A stretch of 40,303 nt of DNA from Planctomycetota bacterium (GCA_024279865.1 JAJRRC010000044.1:1-40303); one strand, 5' to 3'. Shown: positions 1 through 7,235, counted from the first letter of the stretch. Notes: a model not told the origin generated them from the letters alone. Numbers and translations are program-made.

Positions 1-225
1 CTCCGCTACGGTCTCGGCTGCGCCTCGCCCTCCGCTACGCCCGCCCCAACCCGCAGCGTGACACATGACATTTCTATTGTCATAATAACCGTGACACTTC
101 TATTGAGCGTTCACAGGCTTTTGGGGATGATTTGTATTGATTTGCAGGTTTGTTACAATGTGTGGCTTGCCATTGGTAGAGGTCCAAGGACCCGATGGCC
201 TGACGATGACATAAAGGATATTGTA
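1..225. other. Upstream region of rpmA with a tandem motif
   Basis: No gene is visible. The 10-mer CTCCGCTACG occurs twice (1-10 and 31-40). The motif TGACAYTTCTATTG occurs twice in the same direction (66-79 and 92-105), as at some insertion-sequence ends. A weak -10 candidate TACAAT (154-159) lies before rpmA but has no convincing -35. An upstream rplU gene, usual beside rpmA, is not in the window. Confidence 0.4.
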
Positions 226-471
226 ATGGCTCATAAAAAGGGACAGGGATCAACCAAGAACGGTCGTGATTCCAACGCTCAATTCCGTGGTGTGAAGCTC
301 TATGGCGGACAAGAAGCCCGTGCGGGTAATATCATTATCCGTCAATGTGGCACTCGCTTTAAGCCTGGCTTTAATGTCGGTATGGGCAAGGATTACACCT
401 TGTTTGCATTGACCGACGGCGTGGTCACTTTTCAGGGCCGCAAGGTTCACATTCAGACCGCTTCGAACTAA
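226..471 (+). CDS. rpmA: Large-subunit ribosomal protein L27
   Basis: Encodes bL27 of the large ribosomal subunit, whose basic N-terminal tail reaches toward the peptidyl-transferase centre. The 81-residue product starts [16 protein letters not shown] and continues with [15 protein letters not shown] and GTRFKPG, the hallmark blocks of the family, and its length is normal. The ATG at 226 is chosen because L27 homology begins there and AAAGGA (213-218) lies 7 bases upstream. A strong hairpin terminator follows at 561. rpmA is often next to rplU and obg; here obg is near the other end of the window, so the usual cluster is split. Confidence 0.97.
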   Translation: MAHKKGQGSTKNGRDSNAQFRGVKLYGGQEARAGNIIIRQCGTRFKPGFNVGMGKDYTLFALTDGVVTFQGRKVHIQTASN

Positions 472-560
472 GACCCATTGGGTCTGGCTGTCAGGTTGTG
501 GTGCGACATGCCTTTGGGCGTGTTAAACGCAGCACCCTTACGCCATCTAATCAGCAATTA

Positions 561-597
561 AGAATACGGATGTCTTTGGGCATCCGTATTCTTTTTG
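561..597 (+). terminator. Rho-independent terminator after rpmA
   Basis: A 12-bp perfect stem (AGAATACGGATG / CATCCGTATTCT) with an 8-base loop runs straight into a T tract. It lies about 90 bases after the L27 stop codon on the same strand. Confidence 0.9.
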
Positions 598-745
598 CGT
601 GCATCGAACCGCAACCAATCACGCGAAGGATTCTAAAAACGCAGGATTTTCACCATGAAGTGGTTGTGTTTCCATCAAGTGTTTTTTCTCTTTTGAGGGT
701 GTTTTGTTGTAGCGAGTACACAGCTATCCTTCAATGGAAGGCTAA

Positions 746-780
746 TAGAGTACCCGTAAGCGATTGCTGCGCACGCTCTA
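746..780. repeat. Short TAGAGC-ended inverted element
   Basis: A 35-base segment starts TAGAG and ends GCTCTA. The right end, read on the minus strand, is TAGAGCGTGCG, and its TAG is the stop codon of the isomerase gene. It looks like a minimal member of the TAGAGC family seen in longer form at 4252, 6989, 19468 and 24174. Confidence 0.5.
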
Positions 781-1797
781 GGCTAGTTGGGTATTGGCGG
801 TCTGTGGGAAGGTAACTTCCAGCCAAGCCGTGTCTGCTTCGAGTTTGACCGAGGCTTCGGACATGGCTGCTGGGATGAGCAGGGTTTGTCCCTTGGCAAA
901 AGAGGTGGTGGGTCCATTGGGCTGAACGATTTGTCCACCACCTTGAAGGACCATCCAGACGGCTGGCTGATCGTAGGGGATTTCCTGTTCGTAGCCTTCA
1001 CTCATTCGGATGCGTTCGATGATGAAGTGTTCGCATTGCACGAGTCGGCTGACGGTGGTAAAAATCCCGGCCACGTGGGAACGCTTTTCATATTCTTCAT
1101 TGCTGACTGCGCCAAAATCAATGCACGCCATGGCCTGTTCGATGTGCAGTTCCCGGTCGGTGCGTCCCCAATCGTAGACGCGGAAAGTGGTATCGCTGGG
1201 CGTTTGGACTTCGGCCGCCAAGACACCTGCTCCCAGTGCGTGGCAGGTTCCGCTGGGGAGATAGTGGCAATCGCCTGCTCGCACGGGAATTCGATTCATC
1301 AGGTCCACGACGGTGCCTGCTTCAATGGCCTGACGGAATTGGTTGGTTGTGATGCCGGGCTTGACCCCTTTGTAAATGCAGCCCTCTGGCTCAGCAGCCA
1401 CGATGTACCAGGCTTCACTTTTAAGATGAGCTTCAGGATGTGACTGGGCATAGGCTTCACTGGGATGGACTTGGACGGATAAATTTTCCCGGGCATCGAG
1501 AAATTTCACCAGCAAGGGGAACTGGCCTTCAGGAGTCAAAGGCAAGCGGCCGAGCAATTTTTCGCCGAATTGGGCAATCACTTCGCTGAGTGTTTTGCCT
1601 GCTAAGGAGCCTTGAGCGATGACGGATCGGGCATCTCCACCGCCACCGCCACTGGCACTGGTGTTGCCTAGGTCTGCCAATTCCCATGATTCACCGATGG
1701 TTTGGCCTGGCAATTCGCGGCCGAGGATTTGGAGGGTTTGCCCGCCCCAGACTTTTTCTTTGTAAATCGGTTCAAAGGTCAATGGGTAAAGCGGCAT
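778..1797 (-). CDS. manA: Class I mannose-6-phosphate isomerase
   Basis: Predicted zinc-dependent isomerase interconverting mannose-6-phosphate and fructose-6-phosphate in the cytoplasm, feeding sugar-nucleotide synthesis. The 339-residue product begins MPLYPLTFEPIYKEKVWGG, typical of the short bacterial class I type. Metal-site blocks are visible: VQVHPSEAY near residue 109 and LPSGTCHALGAG near 181, followed by a conserved Asp/Arg segment (VYDWGRTDRE). The start is set by AGGAG 7 bases upstream of this ATG; another ATG lies one codon earlier. A glycine run (SGGGGGD) near residue 50 is unusual. The gene is divergent from ispG, and its TAG stop lies in a short TAGAGC repeat. It could supply mannose for the glycosyltransferases at 30-33 kb, but that is inference. 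Confidence 0.9.
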   Translation of the reverse strand: MPLYPLTFEPIYKEKVWGGQTLQILGRELPGQTIGESWELADLGNTSASGGGGGDARSVIAQGSLAGKTLSEVIAQFGEKLLGRLPLTPEGQFPLLVKFLDARENLSVQVHPSEAYAQSHPEAHLKSEAWYIVAAEPEGCIYKGVKPGITTNQFRQAIEAGTVVDLMNRIPVRAGDCHYLPSGTCHALGAGVLAAEVQTPSDTTFRVYDWGRTDRELHIEQAMACIDFGAVSNEEYEKRSHVAGIFTTVSRLVQCEHFIIERIRMSEGYEQEIPYDQPAVWMVLQGGGQIVQPNGPTTSFAKGQTLLIPAAMSEASVKLEADTAWLEVTFPQTANTQLA

Positions 1798-1841
1798 CAT
1801 CAATCTCCTAGTATGAATCAAAGCAAAACCAAAACCCTCAA

Positions 1842-1872
1842 TTGTATCAAAGCCACGGCAAGCCGTTATAAT
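1842..1872 (+). promoter_or_regulatory. Promoter of ispG, probably giving a leaderless mRNA
   Basis: A perfect -10 TATAAT (1867-1872) has TTGTAT (1842-1847) upstream with a 19-base spacer, slightly long. Transcription from this box would begin about 1879-1880, exactly at the second candidate ATG of ispG. The first ATG at 1871 overlaps the -10 and could not lie on that transcript. Confidence 0.55.
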
Positions 1873-1879
1873 GCCCCTC

Positions 1880-3144
1880 ATGCAGAAAAGACGTTTAACA
1901 AGACAAGTCACCATCGGTGATGATCGCGTGGGCTATGTCAAACTCGGCGGCGACGCGCCCGTTGTCGTTCAGACCATGACCTCAGGCTATACCTACGACA
2001 TTGATGCCTGTGTGACGGAAATTCACAGGCTTGCTGCCGCCGGTGCTGAATTGGTGCGGGTGGCGGTCCCTGAACGCAAGGATACCGAGGCACTGAAAGA
2101 AATCCTTCCGCAGGTGAATGTGCCGATTGTGGCTGATGTGCATTTTCACTTTAAGCGTGCCCTTGAAGCCATCGAAGCCGGTGTTCATAAAATCCGCCTC
2201 AACCCAGGTAATATTCAAGATCAAAAACAGGTTGCTCAAGTCATTGATGCCTGCAAAGAACGCCGTATTCCCATCCGCATCGGCGTGAACGAAGGTTCCA
2301 TCGTCGAACGCAAAGACAAACAAAAACGTCTCAAAGAGCTCGGCGGCGTGTTCGGTGATAACCGCCAAGGCCACTTCCTGGCCATCATGATCGCCAAGCT
2401 CGAAGAATACCTTGATATTTTCTATGAACGCGATTTTTACGACGTGGTCATCAGTGCCAAAGCACCGATCCCGCTTTGGTCATTGATGCGTATACGCAGA
2501 TCAGCCAGCGTTTTGACCATCCACTGCATCTGGGAGTGACCCATGCAGGGCCGCGTGAAACCGCCATGATCCGGTCTGTGGTTCCGCTGGGGACGTTGAT
2601 CGCCAATGGCATTGGCGATACGGTTCGTATTAGTTATGCGTCTGATTCGGTTTACGAAGTGGAAGACGCGTTTGAAATGCTTTATTGCCTTGGTGCTCGT
2701 GAGCGTCAAGGGGTGGATTTGATTGCTTGCCCGACATGTGGTCGCATTCAGGTTGATTTGTTTACACTGGTGCAGGAAGTTCGCAGCAAGCTCAAAACGG
2801 AGATTGAATTGCCGATCAAAGTGGCTGTGATGGGCTGTATTGTGAACGGCCCAGGTGAAGCAGAGGGCGCGGATGTCGCTATTTTTGCAGGGGATCGTCG
2901 GGGCATTATTTATGTCCAAGGCGAAAAGGTCGACAATGTGCCTGAAGAAGAGATTCTCGAAGCATTGTTAAAGTACTGCAAAGATTTGGAAGCCAAGGTT
3001 CAGCGAGGCGAGGCCAAGCTAGGCGAAAAAACCGTGGCGATTGCGCCGCCGGACCCCATTGGTGAGTTAGGCAGTGGCATTGATATTATTGCTTTGGGCC
3101 AAGTGGAAAAAGTCACGCCTTTGACCATCTGCGGGCAGAAGTAA
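1880..3144 (+). CDS. ispG: 4-hydroxy-3-methylbut-2-enyl diphosphate synthase, one-base frameshift
   Basis: IspG (GcpE) is the iron-sulfur enzyme that reduces MEcPP to HMBPP in the MEP isoprenoid pathway. The N-terminal TIM-barrel part (RRLTRQVTIG, VQTMTSGYT, VRVAVPERKD, VADVHFHF, KIRLNPGN, RIGVNEGS) reads in one frame to about 2463. The rest (DPALVIDAYTQ, PLHLGVTHAG, CPTCGR, MGCIVNGPGEAE) reads in another. The three cluster cysteines are present in CPTC and MGC. Adding one base after 2463 (GCC for GC) restores a continuous protein of about 421 residues. ATG 1880 is preferred to 1871 because it coincides with the predicted transcription start. Expected essential, so a sequence error is more likely than a dead gene. 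Confidence 0.9.
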
Positions 3145-3160
3145 GACCCATTTCGCTAAC

Positions 3161-3247
3161 AACTCGTGTCCATGGTTATTTGCGGGAACTGTACTGACAA
3201 GGCTTTATGAAATTCTTAACGCATTATGAAAATACGCAATGCGTATA
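3161..3247 (+). repeat. Palindrome-rich 105-bp repeat, copy A (partial)
   Basis: This matches the copy at 35550-35655 over most of its length; shared blocks include ATGGTTATT, AAGGCTTTATGAAA and the terminal ATGC/TATAA palindrome. It lies between ispG and tRNA-His and lacks the ATACCAATCCC left end. Confidence 0.6.
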
Positions 3248-3254
3248 AGTCTAT

Positions 3255-3283
3255 TTGACACCCGTGTCTGATGAACGTAACTT
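3255..3283 (+). promoter_or_regulatory. Candidate promoter for tRNA-His
   Basis: A perfect -35 TTGACA (3255-3260) is followed after 17 bases by TAACTT (3278-3283), a weak -10. Initiation would fall about 15 bases before the tRNA. Confidence 0.45.
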
Positions 3284-3304
3284 AACCCGCTCTTGAAACG
3301 TGAT

Positions 3305-3380
3305 GGTGGCCGTAGCTCAGTTGGTTAGAGCACCTGGTTGTGATCCAGGGGGTCGGGGGTTCGAGTCCCCTCGGCCACCC
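3305..3380 (+). tRNA. tRNA-His (anticodon GTG)
   Basis: A cloverleaf is readable. The acceptor arm GTGGCCG pairs with CGGCCAC, and an extra G at -1 faces the 3' discriminator C, the identity element of tRNA-His. The D arm is GCTCAGTTGGTTAGAGC. The anticodon stem CCTGG/CCAGG closes the loop TTGTGAT with anticodon GTG. The T arm is GGGGGTTCGAGTCCCC. The 3' CCA is not encoded. The MlaE-type gene begins 47 bases downstream and may be co-transcribed. Confidence 0.97.
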
Positions 3381-3426
3381 TTCACGCTTTTTTTTTACGC
3401 AACATATTTTACATCTGGTGGCAGCA

Positions 3427-4254
3427 ATGATCTTCAGAGGTCTGGCATTTTGGGGCAGTTCCCTTTTGGGCCCGATTGCTGGCTTGGGGCGCTTTACGCA
3501 ATTTAGTGCAAGGACCGGCTGGTGGGTGGTTTGTGGTGCAAAGCGGTGGGGTCGTTTAAATCTACTGATGCCCCAGCTTTATTCAATTGGAACCCGAAGT
3601 ATTCCGGTGATCATGCTCTTGGGGATTTTCATAGGCATGGTTTTGGCGGTCGAAACCTTTGACCAGTTTGATGCTTTTGGCATTGCGGACAGCCTCGGTG
3701 CGATTATTAATATTTCCGTGGTGAAGCAGATTGGGCCCGTCTTCGCGGCCGTCATGCTCGCCGGTCGCGTCGGTGGGGCGGTCAGTGCAGAACTGGGAAC
3801 CATGCACGTCACCGAACAGCTCGATGCTCTACGCGTGATGGGGGCAGACCCCATTCCCTATCTGGTGGTTCCACGGGTGGTCGCTTGTGTGGTGATGATC
3901 CCCATTCTCACGATTTTCAGTGACCTGATGGGGATTTTCGGGGGCTATCTGATTACTGTTCAAAGCTTCGGCGTCAATGCCGAGGCCTACTGGCAGCGAT
4001 CCGCGGAATTTGTCAGTGGCTATGATCTATTTACCGGGATCATTAAGAGTCTTTTTTTCGGTTTGGCCATCGGCCTGATCAGTTGCTACAAGGGATTTAA
4101 CTGCAAAGGTGGGGCTGCAGGCGTGGGACGGGCTGCGACGGATGCCTTTGTGAGCAGCTTTATCGCTATCATCATCGCCAACTTTTTCCTGGCGAAGTTC
4201 CTCGGCGACTTATACCCCATTATCTTCGGCCATCAATTCATCTCGCCGTTTTAG
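3427..4254 (+). CDS. mlaE: MlaE-family ABC transporter permease
   Basis: Inner-membrane permease of an MCE/Mla-type lipid ABC transporter, a family that moves phospholipids between the membranes of diderm bacteria. The 275-residue product has several hydrophobic segments. The family core is visible: IGTRSIPVIMLLGIFIGMV, the stretch around VFAAVMLAGRVGGAVSAELGTM, and the later LISCYKGFNCKGGAAGVGRA. The ATG at 3427 is chosen because an earlier in-frame start would lie inside the tRNA. The ATP-binding and MCE partners are not adjacent, so the rest of the transporter must be elsewhere. Its TAG stop is the first three bases of a 124-bp TAGAGC-type element. Confidence 0.9.
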   Translation: MIFRGLAFWGSSLLGPIAGLGRFTQFSARTGWWVVCGAKRWGRLNLLMPQLYSIGTRSIPVIMLLGIFIGMVLAVETFDQFDAFGIADSLGAIINISVVKQIGPVFAAVMLAGRVGGAVSAELGTMHVTEQLDALRVMGADPIPYLVVPRVVACVVMIPILTIFSDLMGIFGGYLITVQSFGVNAEAYWQRSAEFVSGYDLFTGIIKSLFFGLAIGLISCYKGFNCKGGAAGVGRAATDAFVSSFIAIIIANFFLAKFLGDLYPIIFGHQFISPF

Positions 4255-4375
4255 AGCATTTTTCATCAATGCTTGCCGTCTTTGGTTGGATGATTCATTT
4301 GAAAAACAGCCGCACGCATACTGCGCCCCGGGGGCGCGTCTGGTCAGCAACAGGATCATGATGCAAAACACGCTA
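4252..4375. repeat. TAGAGC-type inverted-repeat element between convergent genes (124 bp)
   Basis: The left end TAGAGCATTTTTCATCA and the right end, read inward on the other strand, TAGCGTGTTTTGCATCA are imperfect inverted repeats. The interior carries AAAAACAGCCGCACGC and a GC-rich hairpin (GCGCCCCGGGGGCGC). The first three bases are the stop codon of mlaE, and the last three, read on the minus strand, are the stop codon of the MBL-fold gene. The element fills the whole space between the two genes and probably acts as a two-way terminator. Confidence 0.75.
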
Positions 4376-5056
4376 AAACGGGCGTTTGGTGCGATTGATG
4401 AGAGTGTTATCGTGGCCTGGGATGATCACATCTGCGATTTCGACGATTTCCATGAGGCTTTCTTTGGCCTGCTCGATATCGTACGCGCCACGCAGGACGC
4501 GTCCTTGATCCAGATGTTCTTCCGTTGCAATGGCATCCGAAGCAATCAACACCGTGCTGTGAGGTAACGCCAGCAAGAGACCCGTGGTTCCGGGGGTGAA
4601 TCCATTGACAGGGAACAGGTCTACGCCTTGAGCCAATTGATCCGGGGCAGGTTTGCACCGTTGTAACAACGCAATGTCTTCTTTGATGGTATCAAGCACC
4701 TGGGCGTCTAGTTCTTCATCAGAGGCTTGTTGAAATTGCGAGACAAGGTGCTGCCCAACGGTTTCCCGTTCAGCTTGGCTGATAAACCATGAGGCCTTGG
4801 GGAAGGCTTCGAGGCCCCGACGATGCGAGGGGCGAAAGTTCGTCAAGAAAACATCGGTAATGGCTGAGATTTTCAAACCCGCTCGTTCTGCCAAGCGTGC
4901 TTCGAGAATCGATCCGGGCAAACCTGGGTCGACCAAAATAACCTGTTTGCCACTACGGATGAGCGTGCAAGTGCTATGGGCAGACCGACTGGCGGGTGCT
5001 TCATTCCATAATTCGTGGCGACTGAGAGCGCCGATGCTGATAATGCGATAATCCAT
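4373..5056 (-). CDS. Metallo-beta-lactamase-fold protein with degenerate metal site
   Basis: A 227-residue protein with the MBL-fold layout: an early VDPGLPG strand-turn, a metal-motif region, a later SDA and a C-terminal PGHD. The usual HxHxDH is replaced by N73-x-R75-x-S77-H78 in the segment LTNFRPSHRRG, so three of the four ligands are gone. The later Asp (IASDAI) and His (IIPGHD) remain. It may bind one metal, bind none, or have a non-hydrolytic role; the substrate is unknown. It lies downstream of coaD on the same strand, with a diverged repeat in the 117-base gap. Its TAG stop is the end of the TAGAGC-type element. Confidence 0.8.
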   Translation of the reverse strand: MDYRIISIGALSRHELWNEAPASRSAHSTCTLIRSGKQVILVDPGLPGSILEARLAERAGLKISAITDVFLTNFRPSHRRGLEAFPKASWFISQAERETVGQHLVSQFQQASDEELDAQVLDTIKEDIALLQRCKPAPDQLAQGVDLFPVNGFTPGTTGLLLALPHSTVLIASDAIATEEHLDQGRVLRGAYDIEQAKESLMEIVEIADVIIPGHDNTLINRTKRPF

Positions 5057-5062
5057 GATTTG

Positions 5063-5147
5063 ATACCAATGCCGAAAAAAACGGATGCGAAGGGTGATTC
5101 GCGAAAATTAGAAGGACAAGACGTTGCCAAATTCTCAACGTATACAT
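5063..5147 (+). repeat. Palindrome-rich 105-bp repeat, copy B (diverged)
   Basis: It begins ATACCAATGCC and keeps the order of the other copies: TGCGAAGGGTGATTCGC, then a variable middle, then TCTCAACGTATACAT. It sits just upstream of the MBL-fold gene, between it and coaD. Identity is clearly lower than between copies C and D. Confidence 0.45.
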
Positions 5148-5173
5148 GGTAAGAGGGATGTGAGGTGGCGGGG

Positions 5174-5695
5174 TTAAAACTGATCAACTATTTTTTGAAT
5201 GGCATCTGTTTTTGCTTTCATTTTTTTCAAGACCAATGGCGGAATAAGTTGGTGTAGACGGTCAATCTTGCCGCCGGCAGCAATCTGTTTGATCAAGGTG
5301 GAACTGGTAAAGCCATACGCTTCACCGGTCATGATAAAAACGGTTTCAATCTGGCCGATCGCGCGGTTGGTCAAGGCCAATTGAAATTCATGGTGCAGGT
5401 CCGACACATTACGCAGGCCACGCAAAATAACCGTCGCCCCAATTTTCTGGGCAAAATCAACCGTGAGGCCGTTGTAGGCTTGAACCTTGATGTTGGGACA
5501 TTCTTGGGCCAGCAGCTCGCGGATCATTTCCACGCGTTCAGAGTCAGAAAAAATCGTATTTTTATGAGGATTTTGACCCACCGCCACGATCATTTGGTCA
5601 AAGAGAGCTTCTCCCCGCTTGATCACGTCGAGGTGACCATTGGTGAGGGGGTCAAATGTGCCTGGGAACAGTGCAATTTTTGGTGATTGTGACAT
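5174..5695 (-). CDS. coaD: Phosphopantetheine adenylyltransferase
   Basis: CoaD joins 4'-phosphopantetheine and ATP to give dephospho-CoA in the fourth step of coenzyme A synthesis, in the cytoplasm. The 173-residue product starts MSQSPKIALFPGTFDPLTNGH, containing the nucleotidyltransferase TxGH-type motif (TNGH). Later come VGQNPHK, VILRGLRNVSD, the substrate-binding block FQLALTNR and the FTSSTLIKQI block. The start at 5695 is the only in-frame ATG giving the normal length; upstream ATGs add about 50 unrelated residues. No strong Shine-Dalgarno is seen. coaX (38156-38932) is a second CoA-pathway gene in the window. Confidence 0.95.
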   Translation of the reverse strand: MSQSPKIALFPGTFDPLTNGHLDVIKRGEALFDQMIVAVGQNPHKNTIFSDSERVEMIRELLAQECPNIKVQAYNGLTVDFAQKIGATVILRGLRNVSDLHHEFQLALTNRAIGQIETVFIMTGEAYGFTSSTLIKQIAAGGKIDRLHQLIPPLVLKKMKAKTDAIQKIVDQF

Positions 5696-5998
5696 GGTCG
5701 ACAGTATATACAACTCGCTTGGCATCGTCAGCAGAGCGTGGCCTTTATTTTTAAATTTGCTTTCACCTAGGCCAGCCTTCAAAAGGAACCACTTGAGGGT
5801 TTTTTCCTCCAATAGGGGGGTTTGCAAAGCCATAATACGGACCAGCCCGTACAACCGTTACAGGTGGCCCTGTATTTGGGCGTTTTGACCAAAATTTGTA
5901 TTTTTTGGTGGTTTTATTTTGTATGGTTAGAGCAGTAGCACCAAATAGTGTGTGCCAACAGAATAAAAAATAGCAGTCCAAGCGAAAGGCGTCGCAAA

Positions 5999-6592
5999 AT
6001 GAGAATCAAACCACTAAGAGTTATCGCATTGGCAGTTATGCCAGCGGTCGTCACCATGGCTGGCATTAATTTTGGAGCCACGGAAAACGGCAGCTCGCGT
6101 CCCTCTTGGGGCAGAACCACCGGATCAAGCTGGGGTATGACCGGATTTTTGGTGAAGTCAGGCAACGCCCTTGCAACCCCGCACTTTACCGACAATGTTG
6201 CTGATGGGTCACTGTCTTTTGATGCCATGAATGGCTTTGGAGCCAACAACCCCACGCATTTAGGCTATCAAGTCAGCGGCCCAGGTGGAACGCGTTTGAT
6301 CTTTGATCGCCTCGCATTCCAAACCGTAGCACATGTCCTCGGCGGCGATATCGATGACCAAATCGGCGATGCTCCTAATCTCTTTGATCGCTTTAGCGAA
6401 TTGCGTCCAACCATCGCAGGTTTTGCTTTTGCAGATGGTGCGTCACAACCCACCACCACCTCATTCACAGGCATTATCCCACCACCCACACCAACTCCCA
6501 ACCCCACACCCGAACCAACCAGTGCGGCTCTGATGGGTATGGCTGCATGGCTCATCGGCCTGCGTCGTCCTTCGCGTCAACGTCAAGCCTAA
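5999..6592 (+). CDS. Short PEP-CTERM exported protein
   Basis: A 197-residue protein with an N-terminal signal-like segment (MRIKPLRVIALAVMPAVV) and a C-terminal PEP-CTERM sorting signal: a Pro/Thr-rich linker (PPPTPTPNPTPEPTS), a hydrophobic stretch (AALMGMAAWLIGL) and an Arg cluster (RRPSRQR). Such proteins are exported and processed by an exosortase, often together with polysaccharide. The central ~130 residues are not recognised. ATG 5999 is chosen because the signal peptide starts there and AAAGG lies upstream; an upstream ATG at 5948 would add charged residues before the signal. A hairpin at 6709 probably ends the transcript. Confidence 0.8.
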   Translation: MRIKPLRVIALAVMPAVVTMAGINFGATENGSSRPSWGRTTGSSWGMTGFLVKSGNALATPHFTDNVADGSLSFDAMNGFGANNPTHLGYQVSGPGGTRLIFDRLAFQTVAHVLGGDIDDQIGDAPNLFDRFSELRPTIAGFAFADGASQPTTTSFTGIIPPPTPTPNPTPEPTSAALMGMAAWLIGLRRPSRQRQA

Positions 6593-6708
6593 GCCTGAAT
6601 GAATAATCATAAGTTTCTGCCCTTGATCGGGTCTCGTACACCGGAAATGCCTCCCCGGGCGAGATCCGTTCTTATTATAGATGACAATCCAGACATTTTT
6701 CGCAATAG

Positions 6709-6741
6709 ACAACCCCTCTGTCTGATAGGCAGAGGGGTTGT
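6709..6741 (+). terminator. Hairpin downstream of the PEP-CTERM gene
   Basis: A perfect 12-bp stem (ACAACCCCTCTG / CAGAGGGGTTGT) with a 9-base loop, followed by GGTTTATATT. The T run is short, so this may be a weak or bidirectional terminator. Confidence 0.6.
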
Positions 6742-6988
6742 GGTTTATATTCGCCTCATCACACGTCACAGTCCGCTTCTCAGATCTAGGAGCGGCTGCT
6801 CTGTCCATTGAGGAGGCCTCCACCTCCCTTGCCCCATAACGAGGGGTTTAGAGCATGATAAATTCAAACGTCACATCTAAAAACCCCCAAGTCTTCAGGT
6901 TCTGCATTGCCACCGCCACAAGCCAACAGCACCCCCGGGGGATCGCGTTTGTCAAAATAAACACAGAAAACGCGACAGGTGGTTTTTA

Positions 6989-7114
6989 TAGAGCATTTTG
7001 CATAAATACTTGCCGCCTTTGATTGGATTGTTTGTTTGAAAAACAGCCGCACGCTAACAGCGTGCGCGTCTGGGGCGCGGCAGGAAATAATGCAAAAGGC
7101 TCGAGCACGCTCTA
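6989..7114. repeat. TAGAGC-type element (126 bp)
   Basis: The left end is TAGAGCATTTTGCATAAATA; the right part contains AATAATGCAAAAGGCTCGAGC and ends GCTCTA. The interior has GTTTGAAAAACAGCCGCACG followed by a GCACGC-TAACA-GCGTGC hairpin. Its size equals the copy at 24174, but here it is not trapped between two stop codons. Confidence 0.65.
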
Positions 7115-7150
7115 GGTGGCTCTAAACGCATGGCTTATTTGTTTGCAGCA

Positions 7151-7195
7151 ATCACAACGCCGAGCCCTGAACCCCCAGAGGGGTGAAGGGCCGGA
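7151..7195 (+). ncRNA. Recurrent G-A hairpin, copy 1
   Basis: ATCACAACGCCGAGCCCTGA and what follows can fold as CCG, bulged A, GCCCU/AGGGC, GAA/UGA internal loop (G-A and A-G facing each other, then A-U), CCCC/GGGG and a CAGA loop. The same fold occurs at 19638 and, with an A-U pair replacing G-C, at 38054. It lies just downstream of a TAGAGC-type element, as does copy 2. Whether it is transcribed is unknown. Confidence 0.45.
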
Positions 7196-7235
7196 TTCCC
7201 CTTTGAGAGAATGTCACGCATTTACGCTTGCAGTG

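Noticed and set aside
2440-2480. Programmed ribosomal frameshift in ispG
   Set aside because: There is no slippery heptamer or downstream structure, and the family is not known to use frameshifting; a missing base explains it better.
2437-2919. Long open frame on the minus strand opposite ispG
   Set aside because: It is the mirror of the well-conserved IspG sequence and has no domain of its own.
7151-7200. CRISPR array
   Set aside because: Repeats in the window are dispersed, unequal in spacing and structured; there is no regular repeat-spacer pattern and no cas gene.
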